NCBI RefSeq assembly: GCF_014636315.1
Contig: NZ_BMED01000003.1
Location: 744,001 to 808,000, forward strand
Length of the DNA stretch: 64,000 bases
Direction of reading: 5' to 3'
Source of the DNA: Parundibacterium terreum
Lineage (GTDB): Bacteria; Pseudomonadota; Gammaproteobacteria; Burkholderiales; Burkholderiaceae_D
In this document: in pieces, positions 17,514 through 27,330 of the stretch
Layout: the number at the start of each line of letters is the position of its first letter
Numbering within the stretch: position 1 is the first letter of the stretch
Notes under the pieces: model-generated
What the model was told of the DNA's origin: nothing
The model's input: the letters and a program-made list of their open reading frames with translations, nothing else
The model's database searches: none
Program-made: the position numbers and the translations under genes

Positions 17514-20500
17514 ATGTGGATCACTAAAGTCAGTATACAAAATCCGGTGTTCGCCACCATGCTGATGGTGGCGCTGGTGGTGCTTGGCCTGTTTTCCTAC
17601 CAGGGACTGGGTCTGGAGCAGATGCCGGACGTGCAGTCCCCTGGCGTGTGGATGGAAGTGACTTATCCCGGCGCTTCACCTGAAATCGTTGAAAATGACC
17701 TGACCAAACCGCTGGAACAGGTATTGAATACGATCAGCGGCGTCAAGCGCATCATGGCCAGCTCGTATGAAGGCAGGGTAGGGATCTGGACGGAATTCGA
17801 ATTGAATGTTACTCCCGACAAGGCCATCCAAGAAGTGCGCGACAAGGTTGCGCAGATACGTACCGGATTTCCCAAGGATGTAAAAGACCCGTTGATTGTC
17901 AAAGGAGGGAGCGACGGCAATGAGCAGCCGGTAGTGCAACTGTCCATTAGCTCGAAGACGCGCAGCCTGCGTGACTTGTCCACGATAACGGACCAGATCA
18001 TAGGCAAGAAATTGCAGGGCGTGCAAGGTGTTGGCCGGGTGGACGTGCGCGGCGCGGTCGTGCGCCAGGTGCAGGTTTCTTTGAGCCCGGACCGGATGAC
18101 GGCAAATAATGTCGGCGTCAATGAGGTGTTGGCTGCGATACAGGCGACCAACCAGAACATGCCGGCAGGTCTGATCACGCAGGGCTCCAGGGATCAACTG
18201 GTCAGGCTGGAGGGCAAGATTGCCGATCCGCGCGGCTTCAACAAGATCATCGTGGCGCGCCACGCAGGTACTCCGGTTTATCTTGAACAAGTTGCCGACG
18301 TCAAAGATGGCGAAAGGGAAGAAACTTCTATTTCGCGCGTGAATGGCAGGCGTGCAATCGGCGTGGCAATCACCAAGATTCAGGATGCCAATATCGTCAA
18401 GGTCGGCGACGGCATCATGGCAGCGATTGATGACTTGAGGAGCCGTTTGCCGAAAGACATAGAGATCGTCGTCAACTACAACAATGCCGACAATGTTAAA
18501 AAATCGTTGGCCGGCGTCAAGGAAACCATCCTGGAAGGCGCAGGCCTGACGGTGTTGATTGTTTTCCTGTTCCTGCACTCATGGCGGAGCACCATCATCA
18601 CCGGGCTCACCTTGCCGATCTCGGTGATCGCTACTTTCATCGCACTGAAGGCCTTTGGCTTCACGCTGAACTTCCTGACGCTGATGGCCTTGTCCCTGTG
18701 CATAGGCTTGCTGATTGACGATGCAATCGTGGTCAGGGAAAACATCGTGCGCCACCTGGGCATGCGCAAGGATCATCGCCGCGCGGCCGAAGACGGCACC
18801 AATGAAATCGGCCTGGCAGTGATGGCGACTACCTTTGCGATTGTTGCGGTGTTTGTGCCTGTGGCTTTCATGCAGGGCATGATAGGGCGCTTCTTCTTCC
18901 AGTTCGGTGTTACGGTAACGGTGGCGGTGCTGGTATCGCTGTTCGTCAGCTTCACTCTGGATCCTATGTTGTCTTCGGTATGGCATGATCCAGTCGAGGA
19001 TCGTTTCAAACGCTTGCCGTGGCTGAAAAAAATGATGGACGGCATGGAGCATGGGCTGGACAAAATCCACCTTATCTATGGCCGTATGCTGGAAGGCGTG
19101 CTGAAGTGGAAAAAAACCACGTTACTGGTGGCAACAGCCCTGTTCCTGAGCAGCTTCTTGTTGCTACCCATGATAGGCAGCGAATTTTCGCCGGAAACCG
19201 ACGATAGCCAGATCTCGCTGAACCTGAAAACACCGGTCGGCTCCAGCCTGGTCTACACCGACGGCAAGGCACATCAGGTAGAAGAAGCGTTGAAAGGCAT
19301 TCCTGAAATCATTGCGATGAACACCAGCGTGGGGATAGAAGGCGAGCGCAATACCGCGCAGGTGGCGCTGAAGCTGAGCGACCCGCGCGTCACGCACAGG
19401 CAGTCGCAGAAGGAACTGGAAATGAAGATACGCCAGCGCCTTAAATCAATTCCGGGCATAGAGCTGGGCGTGGGCTACAACAAGCCCATCTATGTTGCGA
19501 TTCTCGGACCGGAAGCAGACAAGCTGCAGGATGTGATCGACAAGGTGATGCTGAAGATGAGCGCGATTAAAGGCATTGCGGATCTGGAAAGCAGCCTGAC
19601 AGGTGCAAATCCTACGGTATTGGTTAAGGTCAATAATGAGTTGGCCAACGATCTCGGCCTGTCAGTGCAGCAGATAGGTTCCGCACTGCGTCCTTTCGTT
19701 GCCGGCGACACGCTGGGGCAATGGTTGGCGCCGGATGGACAGAACTACGAGATCAATGTGCAGTTGCCTAAATCCGGCCGCCAAAAAATCTCCGACCTGG
19801 GCGAGCTGTCATTGGCCAGCGACAAGCTGGATGCTACCGGCAAGCCCATCATGGTGCCCATGCGCCAGGTCGTGCAGTTCATCCCGGGTACCAGCCCGCG
19901 CGTGATCAAGCGGCAGAATCTGGAGCGCCGTGCAGCCATCTATGCGAACGTGGAAGGGCGCCCGGCTGGCGACGTGGGTAGCGAGGTGCAAAAACTGGTG
20001 AAGACCATTGAATTGCCGCCGGGCTACCGTTTCGATATCGGCGGCCAGACCAAGGATATGCAGGATTCCTTCAATTCGGCAGCGGCGGCACTGGGTATCG
20101 CGGTCATCTTTATTTACCTGATCCTGGCCTCGCAATTCGGCAGCTTCCTGCAGCCGCTGGCGATCATGACATCCTTGCCGTTCTCCTTGATAGGGGTATT
20201 GCTGGCTCTGTTGATTACCGGCAGCACCTTGAACATCTTCTCTGTGATCGGCTTCATCATGCTGATGGGCCTAGTCACGAAGAATGCGATCTTGCTGGTG
20301 GATTTCATCAACCAGTCGCAAAGGAAAGGGATGTCGCAGCATGACGCCATCATGGCCGCAGGGCAGGTGCGTTTGCGTCCTATCCTGATGACTACGCTGG
20401 CGATGATTTTCGGCATGCTGCCGATGGCGATAGGCCTCAGTGATGGTGCCGAATCGCAGGCGCCTATGGGCAGGGCAGTGATAGGCGGCATCATCACGTC

Positions 20501-20654
20501 CACCCTGCTGACCTTGCTGGTGGTGCCGATTGCGTATTCCTACATGGACAGACTGGGCTTGTGGGGCAAGAAATACTTTGGCGGCAAAACACATGTCGCT
20601 CCCGTGCCCAATCTTGCGGTAGCAGGGGCGCATGCCGAGGCAGATGCTGCTTGA
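17514..20654 (+). CDS. RND efflux pump, HAE1-type inner-membrane transporter
   Basis: A 1046-residue proton-driven exporter of the AcrB/MexB superfamily, with 12 predicted membrane helices and two large periplasmic loops. The HAE1 proton-relay aspartates are present in [13 protein letters not shown] (about residue 402), which argues for small hydrophobic compounds rather than heavy-metal CusA-type export. The start [20 protein letters not shown] is standard. It is co-transcribed with the membrane fusion protein (3-bp gap) and closed by a strong terminator. It would need an outer-membrane channel encoded elsewhere. Proximity to the metal-responsive operon upstream is suggestive only; a terminator separates them. 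Confidence 0.95.
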   Translation: MWITKVSIQNPVFATMLMVALVVLGLFSYQGLGLEQMPDVQSPGVWMEVTYPGASPEIVENDLTKPLEQVLNTISGVKRIMASSYEGRVGIWTEFELNVTPDKAIQEVRDKVAQIRTGFPKDVKDPLIVKGGSDGNEQPVVQLSISSKTRSLRDLSTITDQIIGKKLQGVQGVGRVDVRGAVVRQVQVSLSPDRMTANNVGVNEVLAAIQATNQNMPAGLITQGSRDQLVRLEGKIADPRGFNKIIVARHAGTPVYLEQVADVKDGEREETSISRVNGRRAIGVAITKIQDANIVKVGDGIMAAIDDLRSRLPKDIEIVVNYNNADNVKKSLAGVKETILEGAGLTVLIVFLFLHSWRSTIITGLTLPISVIATFIALKAFGFTLNFLTLMALSLCIGLLIDDAIVVRENIVRHLGMRKDHRRAAEDGTNEIGLAVMATTFAIVAVFVPVAFMQGMIGRFFFQFGVTVTVAVLVSLFVSFTLDPMLSSVWHDPVEDRFKRLPWLKKMMDGMEHGLDKIHLIYGRMLEGVLKWKKTTLLVATALFLSSFLLLPMIGSEFSPETDDSQISLNLKTPVGSSLVYTDGKAHQVEEALKGIPEIIAMNTSVGIEGERNTAQVALKLSDPRVTHRQSQKELEMKIRQRLKSIPGIELGVGYNKPIYVAILGPEADKLQDVIDKVMLKMSAIKGIADLESSLTGANPTVLVKVNNELANDLGLSVQQIGSALRPFVAGDTLGQWLAPDGQNYEINVQLPKSGRQKISDLGELSLASDKLDATGKPIMVPMRQVVQFIPGTSPRVIKRQNLERRAAIYANVEGRPAGDVGSEVQKLVKTIELPPGYRFDIGGQTKDMQDSFNSAAAALGIAVIFIYLILASQFGSFLQPLAIMTSLPFSLIGVLLALLITGSTLNIFSVIGFIMLMGLVTKNAILLVDFINQSQRKGMSQHDAIMAAGQVRLRPILMTTLAMIFGMLPMAIGLSDGAESQAPMGRAVIGGIITSTLLTLLVVPIAYSYMDRLGLWGKKYFGGKTHVAPVPNLAVAGAHAEADAA

Positions 20655-20745
20655 TAGAGAGTTTAGGGAAACTTGAAGAAAAGTTGAGGTCCTGCAACAT
20701 ATGATTTGTATCATTTATCTTGATCGGATCTTATGCTGCACTGCA

Positions 20746-20786
20746 AACGCACTACCGGGTATACCTCGTAGTGCGTTGCTTTTTTT
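20746..20786 (+). terminator. intrinsic terminator after the RND genes
   Basis: A perfect 10-bp stem AACGCACTAC (20746-20755) / GTAGTGCGTT (20768-20777), extended by GC/GC with a bulge, is followed by GCTTTTTTT. Confidence 0.92.
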
Positions 20787-20923
20787 GAGAGTGTTTACTC
20801 TAGATTTGTATTGAATTGTAGTTTTTACTATTCACCATTGTTGTCAAATGACATACTACTAGTTAAGTTATAGAACGACCGTTCCATTACTTGCATAAAA
20901 AAATCTATCATAGGAGACAAAAG

Positions 20924-22453
20924 ATGCGTCAATACACCCTTGCGCTGGGCCTGCTCTCAGCTGCTGTTTTGACCGCCTGCGGCGGCGGAGATGGCTCGCC
21001 GGGTCCAACACTGGACACGACCCTGGCGCGCGGTTCGCTGGTTGCGAATCCGCCTAACCTGGTGCCCATTCCCCAGGCTGACGGCACTGCCGTCACCAAG
21101 CTCGATCCGGCCCCATTCAAGGCCTTGCTGGAAGCAGGTCAGCCCGGCATTACCCAGGTAACCGGTGTGCCTAAATGTTCGATCACGACTTACTACATGA
21201 AGTACGGCACTGTCGGCGGCGCCAATGAAGCGACCGATGCTACCGGCGCGATCATGGTGCCGTCCGGTTCCGATCCTGCCTGTTCCGGCCCGCGCCCAGT
21301 TGTGCTGTACGCACACGGCACTACGGTTGAAAAATCTTTCAACATGGCCAATCTGCGTGACAACGCTGAATCGACCCTGGTTGCTGCCATGTATGCAGCG
21401 CAAGGCTTTATCGTGGTTGCTCCTAACTACGCCGGCTACGACGTTTCTTCATTGAGCTACCATCCTTATCTGAATGCAGAACAATCCGCGAACGACATGG
21501 TGGATTCCCTGCGCGCAGCGCGTAAGGCCTTTGCCACTATCGGTGCAGCTGATTCCGGCAAGCTGGTGATTGCAGGCTATTCACAAGGCGGCCACGTTGC
21601 GATGGCAACCCAACGCGCAATGCAGACTACGTACGCTAGCGAATTCAAAGTGGCGGCACTGGCCGGCATGTCCGGTCCTTATGCGCTGGGTTTGCTGGGT
21701 GATGTCGTGTTTGCAGGTTCGCCAAATGCAGGCGGCACCATCTTCGTTCCGCTGATCACCACCAGCTGGCAGAAATCCTACGGCGGCCTGTACACCACGC
21801 CAAGCGATATCTATGAAGCCAAGTATGCGACAGGTATAGAAAGCCTGATGCCTGGTCCGCTGACGATTACCCAGTTGTTCACTTCGGGTAAATTGCCGCA
21901 GACAGCCCTGTTTGCCAAAGACTCGCTGCCAGGTCCTTCCAGCCCGGCTTTCTCGGTCTTCTTCGGCGACGGCAATCTGGTCAAGACCAGCTTCCGCAAT
22001 GCTTATCTGGCAGACATGCAGGCCAATCCATGCGGCACCAATCCTGCCGATCCTTTGAACTGCACGCCAGCCAGCGGTTTCCGTAAAGCCGGTTTGAAAA
22101 ACGATCTGCGCAATTATGTGCCGAATGTACCTGTGATGCTGTGCGGCGGTAATGCAGACCCTACGGTGTTCTTCGCCAGCACCCAGGCTACAGCCGGTTA
22201 TTTCCTGGCCAAGGGCTTACCTTCCGCAGCGTTGACAGTGCTGGATGTGGATTCCGCCCCAACCAGCGCGACGGATCCATTTGCAGCGGCTAAAGTAGGC
22301 TTTGCGCAGGCCAAGGCAGGTGCGATTGCAGCGGCTGTTGCTGCCCACGTCGATCCGGCTACTGCGGTTGCAGGTGCATACCACGGCTCCCTGGTACCAC
22401 CGTTCTGCAATGCTGCTGCGCGTGGATTCTTCCAGCAAGTTTTGGCTAACTAA
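20924..22453 (+). CDS. secreted alpha/beta-hydrolase lipoprotein (lipase-like)
   Basis: A 509-residue lipoprotein: signal peptide with lipobox LTAC-GGGDG (Cys20), so it is likely tethered to the outer membrane after lipidation. The alpha/beta-hydrolase nucleophile elbow GYSQGGHVA places Ser near 220. Asp in CGGNADPTVFF (about 411) and His in GAYHGSLVPPFC (about 485) complete a plausible triad. The architecture resembles secretory lipase-type proteins (LIP family). TAGGAGA lies 7 bp before the ATG at 20924. OmpW follows 17 bp downstream, suggesting joint handling of hydrophobic or ester substrates. The substrate cannot be told from sequence. Confidence 0.85.
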   Translation: MRQYTLALGLLSAAVLTACGGGDGSPGPTLDTTLARGSLVANPPNLVPIPQADGTAVTKLDPAPFKALLEAGQPGITQVTGVPKCSITTYYMKYGTVGGANEATDATGAIMVPSGSDPACSGPRPVVLYAHGTTVEKSFNMANLRDNAESTLVAAMYAAQGFIVVAPNYAGYDVSSLSYHPYLNAEQSANDMVDSLRAARKAFATIGAADSGKLVIAGYSQGGHVAMATQRAMQTTYASEFKVAALAGMSGPYALGLLGDVVFAGSPNAGGTIFVPLITTSWQKSYGGLYTTPSDIYEAKYATGIESLMPGPLTITQLFTSGKLPQTALFAKDSLPGPSSPAFSVFFGDGNLVKTSFRNAYLADMQANPCGTNPADPLNCTPASGFRKAGLKNDLRNYVPNVPVMLCGGNADPTVFFASTQATAGYFLAKGLPSAALTVLDVDSAPTSATDPFAAAKVGFAQAKAGAIAAAVAAHVDPATAVAGAYHGSLVPPFCNAAARGFFQQVLAN

Positions 22454-22470
22454 GGCGAGGATAGAAGATC

Positions 22471-23151
22471 ATGAAAAAAACACAAATCGCTATTAGCACT
22501 CTTTTGGCCCTGGCTTCTTTCTCTGCTCTGGCTGATGAAAACTTTCCGAACACGGTACGTATCGGTTATGCACATATTGCAGTGCATTCCGATGCGCCTA
22601 GCCTGACTAGCAACGGACCTGCCTTCCTGACGCCGCAACCGGCCGGCATCAAAGTGGATAACGCCAACACTGTCTATATCGGCTACACACGCAGGCTGAC
22701 TGCCAATGTGGACTTCGATCTGGCACTGGGCATTCCACCTGAGCACGACAACCGCGGTACCGGTACGCTGGCACCGTTCGGCGTGACAGCAAAGGTCAAG
22801 CAACGTGCGCCTACGATGTTCATCAACTATAACTTCGGTGATGAATCGAATGCCTTCCGTCCTTTCATCGGTCTGGGTCTGAACTACACCCAATTCTACG
22901 ATGCAAGGTCGACTGCATCCGGCAACCTCGCAGCGGGCGGGCCGACCAAGATTTCGCTGGGTGATTCTACCGGCTGGGCGGCACAGATCGGTGTAAAGTA
23001 CAACATCACCAACCGCTGGTTCCTGATGGCCAACGTGGCAACAGCCGACGTGAAATCGCCGCTGACTGCGACCACAGGCAGTATAGAGCGCAAGACAGTG
23101 ATCAACTTCAGTCCGATTGTTTATATCGTGACCGCAGGTTACAGCTTCTAA
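22471..23151 (+). CDS. ompW: OmpW-family outer-membrane protein
   Basis: A 226-residue 8-stranded beta-barrel protein with a signal peptide (MKKTQIAISTLLALASFSALA, cut before DENF) and the OmpW features TRRLTANVDFDLALGIPPEH, RAPTMFINYNF, FRPFIGLGLNYTQF and a C-terminal TAGYSF ending in Phe, the outer-membrane assembly signal. OmpW proteins admit small hydrophobic molecules. It is 17 bp behind the lipase-like lipoprotein gene, with GAGGAT upstream, so the two form an operon closed by the following terminator. Confidence 0.93.
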   Translation: MKKTQIAISTLLALASFSALADENFPNTVRIGYAHIAVHSDAPSLTSNGPAFLTPQPAGIKVDNANTVYIGYTRRLTANVDFDLALGIPPEHDNRGTGTLAPFGVTAKVKQRAPTMFINYNFGDESNAFRPFIGLGLNYTQFYDARSTASGNLAAGGPTKISLGDSTGWAAQIGVKYNITNRWFLMANVATADVKSPLTATTGSIERKTVINFSPIVYIVTAGYSF

Positions 23152-23193
23152 ATCTAAAAGCTTTTCCAAAAGCTGAATTCAAGTAGTCACTGG

Positions 23194-23230
23194 AACAGGG
23201 TAGGGAGTTTTCTCCTTATCCTGTTTTTTT
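23194..23230 (+). terminator. intrinsic terminator after ompW
   Basis: A 14-bp stem (23194-23207 with 23212-23225, two G-U pairs) with a TTTT loop runs straight into a T tract. It is the end of the hydrolase-ompW operon. Confidence 0.92.
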
Positions 23231-23250
23231 ATGTTCACACGGATCGATTT

Positions 23251-23682
23251 TTAGCCTGGCTTTGACGCAGGCCATTTTTTGCGCATGTGCTGCACCGATT
23301 CTCCGATCAGGCTTGCCAGCACATCCAAATTTATGTCGGAGAGCTTTTTCAGATACAGGCAGGACTTGCCCGTTTTAAATTTACCCAGTTGCGCCAGCAA
23401 TGCCTCGTAGTGCTGAAAGCCGGGCATGATATAGAGGGTCAGATCGTTTTTCCTGGGCGAGAACGCGATCAGCGGCCAGTCTGCCTCTTTGCCGCTATCG
23501 TATCGCAGGCGATAGCTGCCAAAGCCAACGATGCTACTGCCCCAGATGACGGGTGGGGCTCCCGTTGCGTGCTGCATCAATTCAGCAATTTTTACACAAT
23601 CGTTGCGGCGGCCTTCTTCGGAGATACGGGCCAGGAATTCGTCGATGGACTGATCGGTGGGACGGGTCTTTGCTTCCGCCAT
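23251..23682 (-). CDS. DUF1801 (YdhG-like) domain protein
   Basis: A 143-residue cytosolic protein with the DUF1801 pattern: STDEFLxxI-like start (SIDEFLARISEEGRRNDC), PVIWGSSIVGFGSYRLRY, ADWPLIAFSPRKNDLTLYI and GKSCLYLKKLSDIN. Its function is unknown; the fold is related to YdhG/YjhX-like ligand-binding proteins. The Met at 23682 is chosen because GGGAGA precedes it and it sits 17 bp behind the AsmA stop codon. The frame extends upstream (to 23829) only by overlapping asmA. Likely the second gene of an AsmA operon. Confidence 0.82.
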   Translation of the reverse strand: MAEAKTRPTDQSIDEFLARISEEGRRNDCVKIAELMQHATGAPPVIWGSSIVGFGSYRLRYDSGKEADWPLIAFSPRKNDLTLYIMPGFQHYEALLAQLGKFKTGKSCLYLKKLSDINLDVLASLIGESVQHMRKKWPASKPG

Positions 23683-23699
23683 GGTGTTCTCCCGTTGAA

Positions 23700-25952
23700 T
23701 TAGTGCCCGAACAAGCCTTTCAGACGGTCCTGCAGTTTGCCTTTCAGTTCTTCTTTCTTTTGCTCCAGCACAGGCTTGGCTTTGTCCTCGATGACTGATT
23801 TCAGGGCGCCGGTTGCAATCGCGCTCCATTGTATCTGGTAGCCCAGTGCCGTCAGCGGGCCATTGATGCGCACCGGGACCGTGATGTTTTTCAACTGCCC
23901 CAGATCAGCGCCACCCTGGCCGGCGGCGGTATTGACTACCACTACATTCGCCAGATAATCCAGGCTGCTGTTCACAACATTCAGTGTGCCAGTGCCGCCT
24001 ACGCGCAAGAACGGGGATTTGAGCGACAAGTCATCGCTTTTCCCTATGCCATCGTGAAAATGCATCGATGCAGAGAAAGAAGAAAAATCGGTTTTTTCGC
24101 TAGCGTTGGCGGCTTGCTGCTGGTCAGACTTATTCAAAATTTTGCTCTTGAAGTCGCGCAGGGATTTGGCGAGATTGATGCCCTTGACGGCGCCGTCGTG
24201 CAGCTCGATGGAGATATCGCCATCCAGTGCCTGCTTCATGGCCGGGGTGCTTTTGCCCGTGGTAGTCAGATTCAAGATCAGCTTGCCTCGGCCCTCTAGG
24301 ATATCGTGGTCCAGTGCGTCCTTCAGCAGCGGATTGACATTGACATCTGTCAGCGTAGTGCGCAGCGAAAAGCTATTGCTGTTGGCATTCACCGTTGCGC
24401 TGCCTGCCAAGGTGCCCTGATATAGTTTCGCCGATAGTGGCGCTATGCTGAGTACACCTTCGCTGGCTTTGAGCGGCAATGCAAGCTCGCTCAGCTTGAG
24501 TTTTTTTACCTGAAGCTGACCTATCTGCACACTGCCTTTCAATTGCAGTTTTTTTAGTGCGGACAAGTCCATCGGTTTTTCAACTGCCGGGGCTTGCACG
24601 CCGGCAGTATGTGGGGCTGCGGGCGATGCAGCAGACAGGTAGCGGTCCAGATTCAGCTTGTCGATGGCCAGTTCGAGCTGCGTGCTGGGATGGTCAAATT
24701 GATCTACTGCAAAGTCGGCCTTGATGGTGCTTTCGTCGAATTGCGTATTGAGAGTGCCGCTCAGCGTCTTCTTTTTAAGGTCTGCCATCAGCGTGGCTTT
24801 GACAGGGAGTTTGAGCATCTTTTGCGGCATCGCCGGATCATCTATCTGCAAGTCCGCACGCAGATCCGGCAAGCTGAAGTAGCGTTGTTCGGGCTGCGCA
24901 TTGACCGAGGTTTGCAGTTTGCCGGCAATGCTTCTGCTGCCATCCTTGCCGTTGATATCAAGCAGCAGTTTGGTGATGCTCAATGTCTTCGCAGAACCAC
25001 TGACGCCGCTCATCTGATAGCCTATATCCATGCTCTTTGTGCCGCTGAGCTTGAAGTTTCCCTTGATTGTGTCGCCGCTGGCATTTTGCTGGTCAACCGC
25101 GAGTTTGGGAATTTCCAGATTCAACTCGGCACTGTCTTGCCCTAAAGGGCCTTTGGCAGCCAGCGCCAGATTATCCGCTGCCAGCGCCAGGTCCTTGCTG
25201 TTGAACTTGATGCTGCTGGCCTTGGCGACGACGTCAAAGGCCTTGGCTGCATCTTTGTTCAGGCTGCCCTTGGCAAACAAGTCCAGGTTCTTGGCTTCCC
25301 ATGTGCCGGCAGCCAGGTCAAAACTCAGGCCGCTCTGGACTGTTATTTTTCCCTGCAGGGCAGGCTGCTGAAAATCCAGCTCGGTAGAAAATTTCAGCTC
25401 TGTCGCTACCTTGTCGGCAATCCTGCCGCTGCTGAAATCCAGTTTGTTCAGGCTGCCGGAAAAATTGTTTGCCGTATCCTTGATATGGATGCTGGCGCCG
25501 GTCAGGGCGATGCCCTTGATATCAAATTTGACCGGGTCGCCGCTGGATTCATCCTTGTTCAGCAAGTCGTCTGCATTGCTGCTGTCTTCATGCTGCCGCT
25601 CCAGTGTCAGGTCCAACCCGTCAATCGCGATACTGTCCAGTAGCACTTCCTTTCTGAGCAGGGGCAGCAGAGCCAGCGAGATATGGGCAGACTTCAGCGT
25701 CGCGAAGTTCGCGCTGCTGTTTTGTGCCGATAAGCTGGTTTTCCCAAGATCGACGCCCAGGCTGGGGAAAACGCTGAGTTTGATATCGCCGTCTATGACC
25801 AGGGTGCGTTGCTTCTTGTCTTTGACCAGCTGGACGATCTGGGTTTTGAACTGGTTGGCGTCAAAGCCGAACGCCAGATAGGCCAGCAAGGCGCCAAACA
25901 ATACGGCGATGGACAATAGCGAGATGACGGCGATTCTTACGAATTTTTGCAT
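23700..25952 (-). CDS. AsmA-family envelope protein
   Basis: A 750-residue protein with one N-terminal membrane anchor (about residues 7-29) and a long beta-rich periplasmic body; AsmA N- and C-terminal domains are recognisable (FDANQFKTQIVQLVKDKKQRTLVIDGDIKLS near the start; LKNITVPVRINGPLTALGYQ near the end). AsmA/TamB/YhdP-type proteins are bridge-like proteins implicated in lipid transport between membranes and outer-membrane homeostasis. Several low-complexity Ala/Lys stretches separate repeats of about 100 residues. It is followed by the DUF1801 gene with a 17-bp gap. Confidence 0.88.
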   Translation of the reverse strand: MQKFVRIAVISLLSIAVLFGALLAYLAFGFDANQFKTQIVQLVKDKKQRTLVIDGDIKLSVFPSLGVDLGKTSLSAQNSSANFATLKSAHISLALLPLLRKEVLLDSIAIDGLDLTLERQHEDSSNADDLLNKDESSGDPVKFDIKGIALTGASIHIKDTANNFSGSLNKLDFSSGRIADKVATELKFSTELDFQQPALQGKITVQSGLSFDLAAGTWEAKNLDLFAKGSLNKDAAKAFDVVAKASSIKFNSKDLALAADNLALAAKGPLGQDSAELNLEIPKLAVDQQNASGDTIKGNFKLSGTKSMDIGYQMSGVSGSAKTLSITKLLLDINGKDGSRSIAGKLQTSVNAQPEQRYFSLPDLRADLQIDDPAMPQKMLKLPVKATLMADLKKKTLSGTLNTQFDESTIKADFAVDQFDHPSTQLELAIDKLNLDRYLSAASPAAPHTAGVQAPAVEKPMDLSALKKLQLKGSVQIGQLQVKKLKLSELALPLKASEGVLSIAPLSAKLYQGTLAGSATVNANSNSFSLRTTLTDVNVNPLLKDALDHDILEGRGKLILNLTTTGKSTPAMKQALDGDISIELHDGAVKGINLAKSLRDFKSKILNKSDQQQAANASEKTDFSSFSASMHFHDGIGKSDDLSLKSPFLRVGGTGTLNVVNSSLDYLANVVVVNTAAGQGGADLGQLKNITVPVRINGPLTALGYQIQWSAIATGALKSVIEDKAKPVLEQKKEELKGKLQDRLKGLFGH

Positions 25953-26117
25953 GGACGGACCCAGGCAGTAAAAACCGGTTGATCCGCGAGGCCGCGCCCC
26001 AAATTGAAGTCACATCGAAGTCTGCATAGACTGCAAGTCAGGTGTGGCAGGTGAAAAACGGCATTCCACGGACATGGATGAGATGAACTTTAGCACAAGC
26101 GGACCTGACTAGATGTT

Positions 26118-27125
26118 TCAGATTGCTACCTGGTTGCGTCCGGCTTCCTTGGCGCGATACAGTGCCGCGTCTGCTGCGGCGACCAGGCTTTTCCCATCCT
26201 GCCCCTCGCTCAGCGTCGCCAGCCCAAACGAGGCCGTGATATGCGGCAAGGGTTTTTGCATATCCTGGAAGACGCGGGTTTTGCTCAGGCGCGAGCACAG
26301 CCTTTCGGCGACAATCAGTGCAGACTGCTGGTTGGTATTGGGCAGGATGACCATCATTTCTTCGCCGCCGTAGCGGGCCGCAAAATCGCTCGGACGCAGG
26401 CCGGCATTCAGCACTTTGGCGGCGCTTTGCAATGCATCGTCGCCCAGCAGGTGGCCATGCTCGTCGTTGAAACGCTTGAAGTGATCCAGGTCGACCATGA
26501 TTATGCTGATCGGCGTCGAAGAAGCCTGGGCGCTGTCTATCAGGCTTGGCAATTGATTGTTCAGCCAGGCGCGATTATGCAGGCCGGTCAGGCCGTCTAT
26601 CATTGACATTTGCCGGTAGAATTCGCCGACTTTTTGCCGGTTGCGGATTTGCGCGTTGGCGGCGCGGATACGGAAGGACAGTAATTGCAGCAGGTTGCGG
26701 GCAACGCCATTGGATTCGTCGATCAGGCGCCACATGGTCTCGGCTTCAATCACCAGCAATTCGCTGTCGGTGATAGCGGCTATGGTTGCGGAGTGAATTT
26801 CTTCATCCAGCACGGAGATTTCACCTACGCATTCGCCGGGCAGGTATTGCGTGATCGCATTTTCCAGCAGATTGGTATTGTCCAGGCCAAGGTCCATCTT
26901 GGTAATGCCAAGCGCACCTTTGAGGACTATATACAGGCGGGCTCCGGAGCTATGTACGTCGAGTACAACTTGTCCGGCCTTTGCCTTGACGACTTCACAC
27001 TGACTGATGATATTGCCAATGGTGTCCAGATTGTCATCTGAAATATCGCGGAACAGATGGATATTGCTGAGCTTGTAGTCGGTATTGCCAAAGTGCATCA
27101 AGTGTTCCAAAGTAGCCTCTTCCAC
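26118..27125 (-). CDS. cyclic-nucleotide-binding GGDEF diguanylate cyclase
   Basis: A 335-residue protein. Residues 15-150 form a cNMP-binding (Crp-like) domain (NIHLFRDISDDNLDTIGNII start; PGECVGEISVLDEEIHSATI phosphate-binding cassette). A short helix leads to a GGDEF domain at 170-335 whose signature reads GGEEM near residue 280: the usual Phe is Met. The inhibitory site RPSD stands five residues ahead of it. Active c-di-GMP synthesis gated by a small ligand is plausible, but the changed fifth residue leaves activity open. The cassette lacks the usual Arg of cAMP binders, so the ligand is unknown. Alone on its strand; a 205-bp gap separates it from the HDOD gene. Confidence 0.9.
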   Translation of the reverse strand: MEEATLEHLMHFGNTDYKLSNIHLFRDISDDNLDTIGNIISQCEVVKAKAGQVVLDVHSSGARLYIVLKGALGITKMDLGLDNTNLLENAITQYLPGECVGEISVLDEEIHSATIAAITDSELLVIEAETMWRLIDESNGVARNLLQLLSFRIRAANAQIRNRQKVGEFYRQMSMIDGLTGLHNRAWLNNQLPSLIDSAQASSTPISIIMVDLDHFKRFNDEHGHLLGDDALQSAAKVLNAGLRPSDFAARYGGEEMMVILPNTNQQSALIVAERLCSRLSKTRVFQDMQKPLPHITASFGLATLSEGQDGKSLVAAADAALYRAKEAGRNQVAI

Positions 27126-27330
27126 TACAAATTTAAATTATTGCGTGCTGCCGAATTACTGCTTGCTGTTTTTTCTATTGCCAGCTAACACTTACTATAT
27201 CCAAAGCGCACGATGAAGCACAGGGCTTTTTTCCTATAAACATCATTTGATATCAAAATTGACAATGCTTAACATCTCGCTCCGCCCGCAAAACTCCCGC
27301 GGCAGGCAGTGAAAGAAATGCCGCAGTGTT

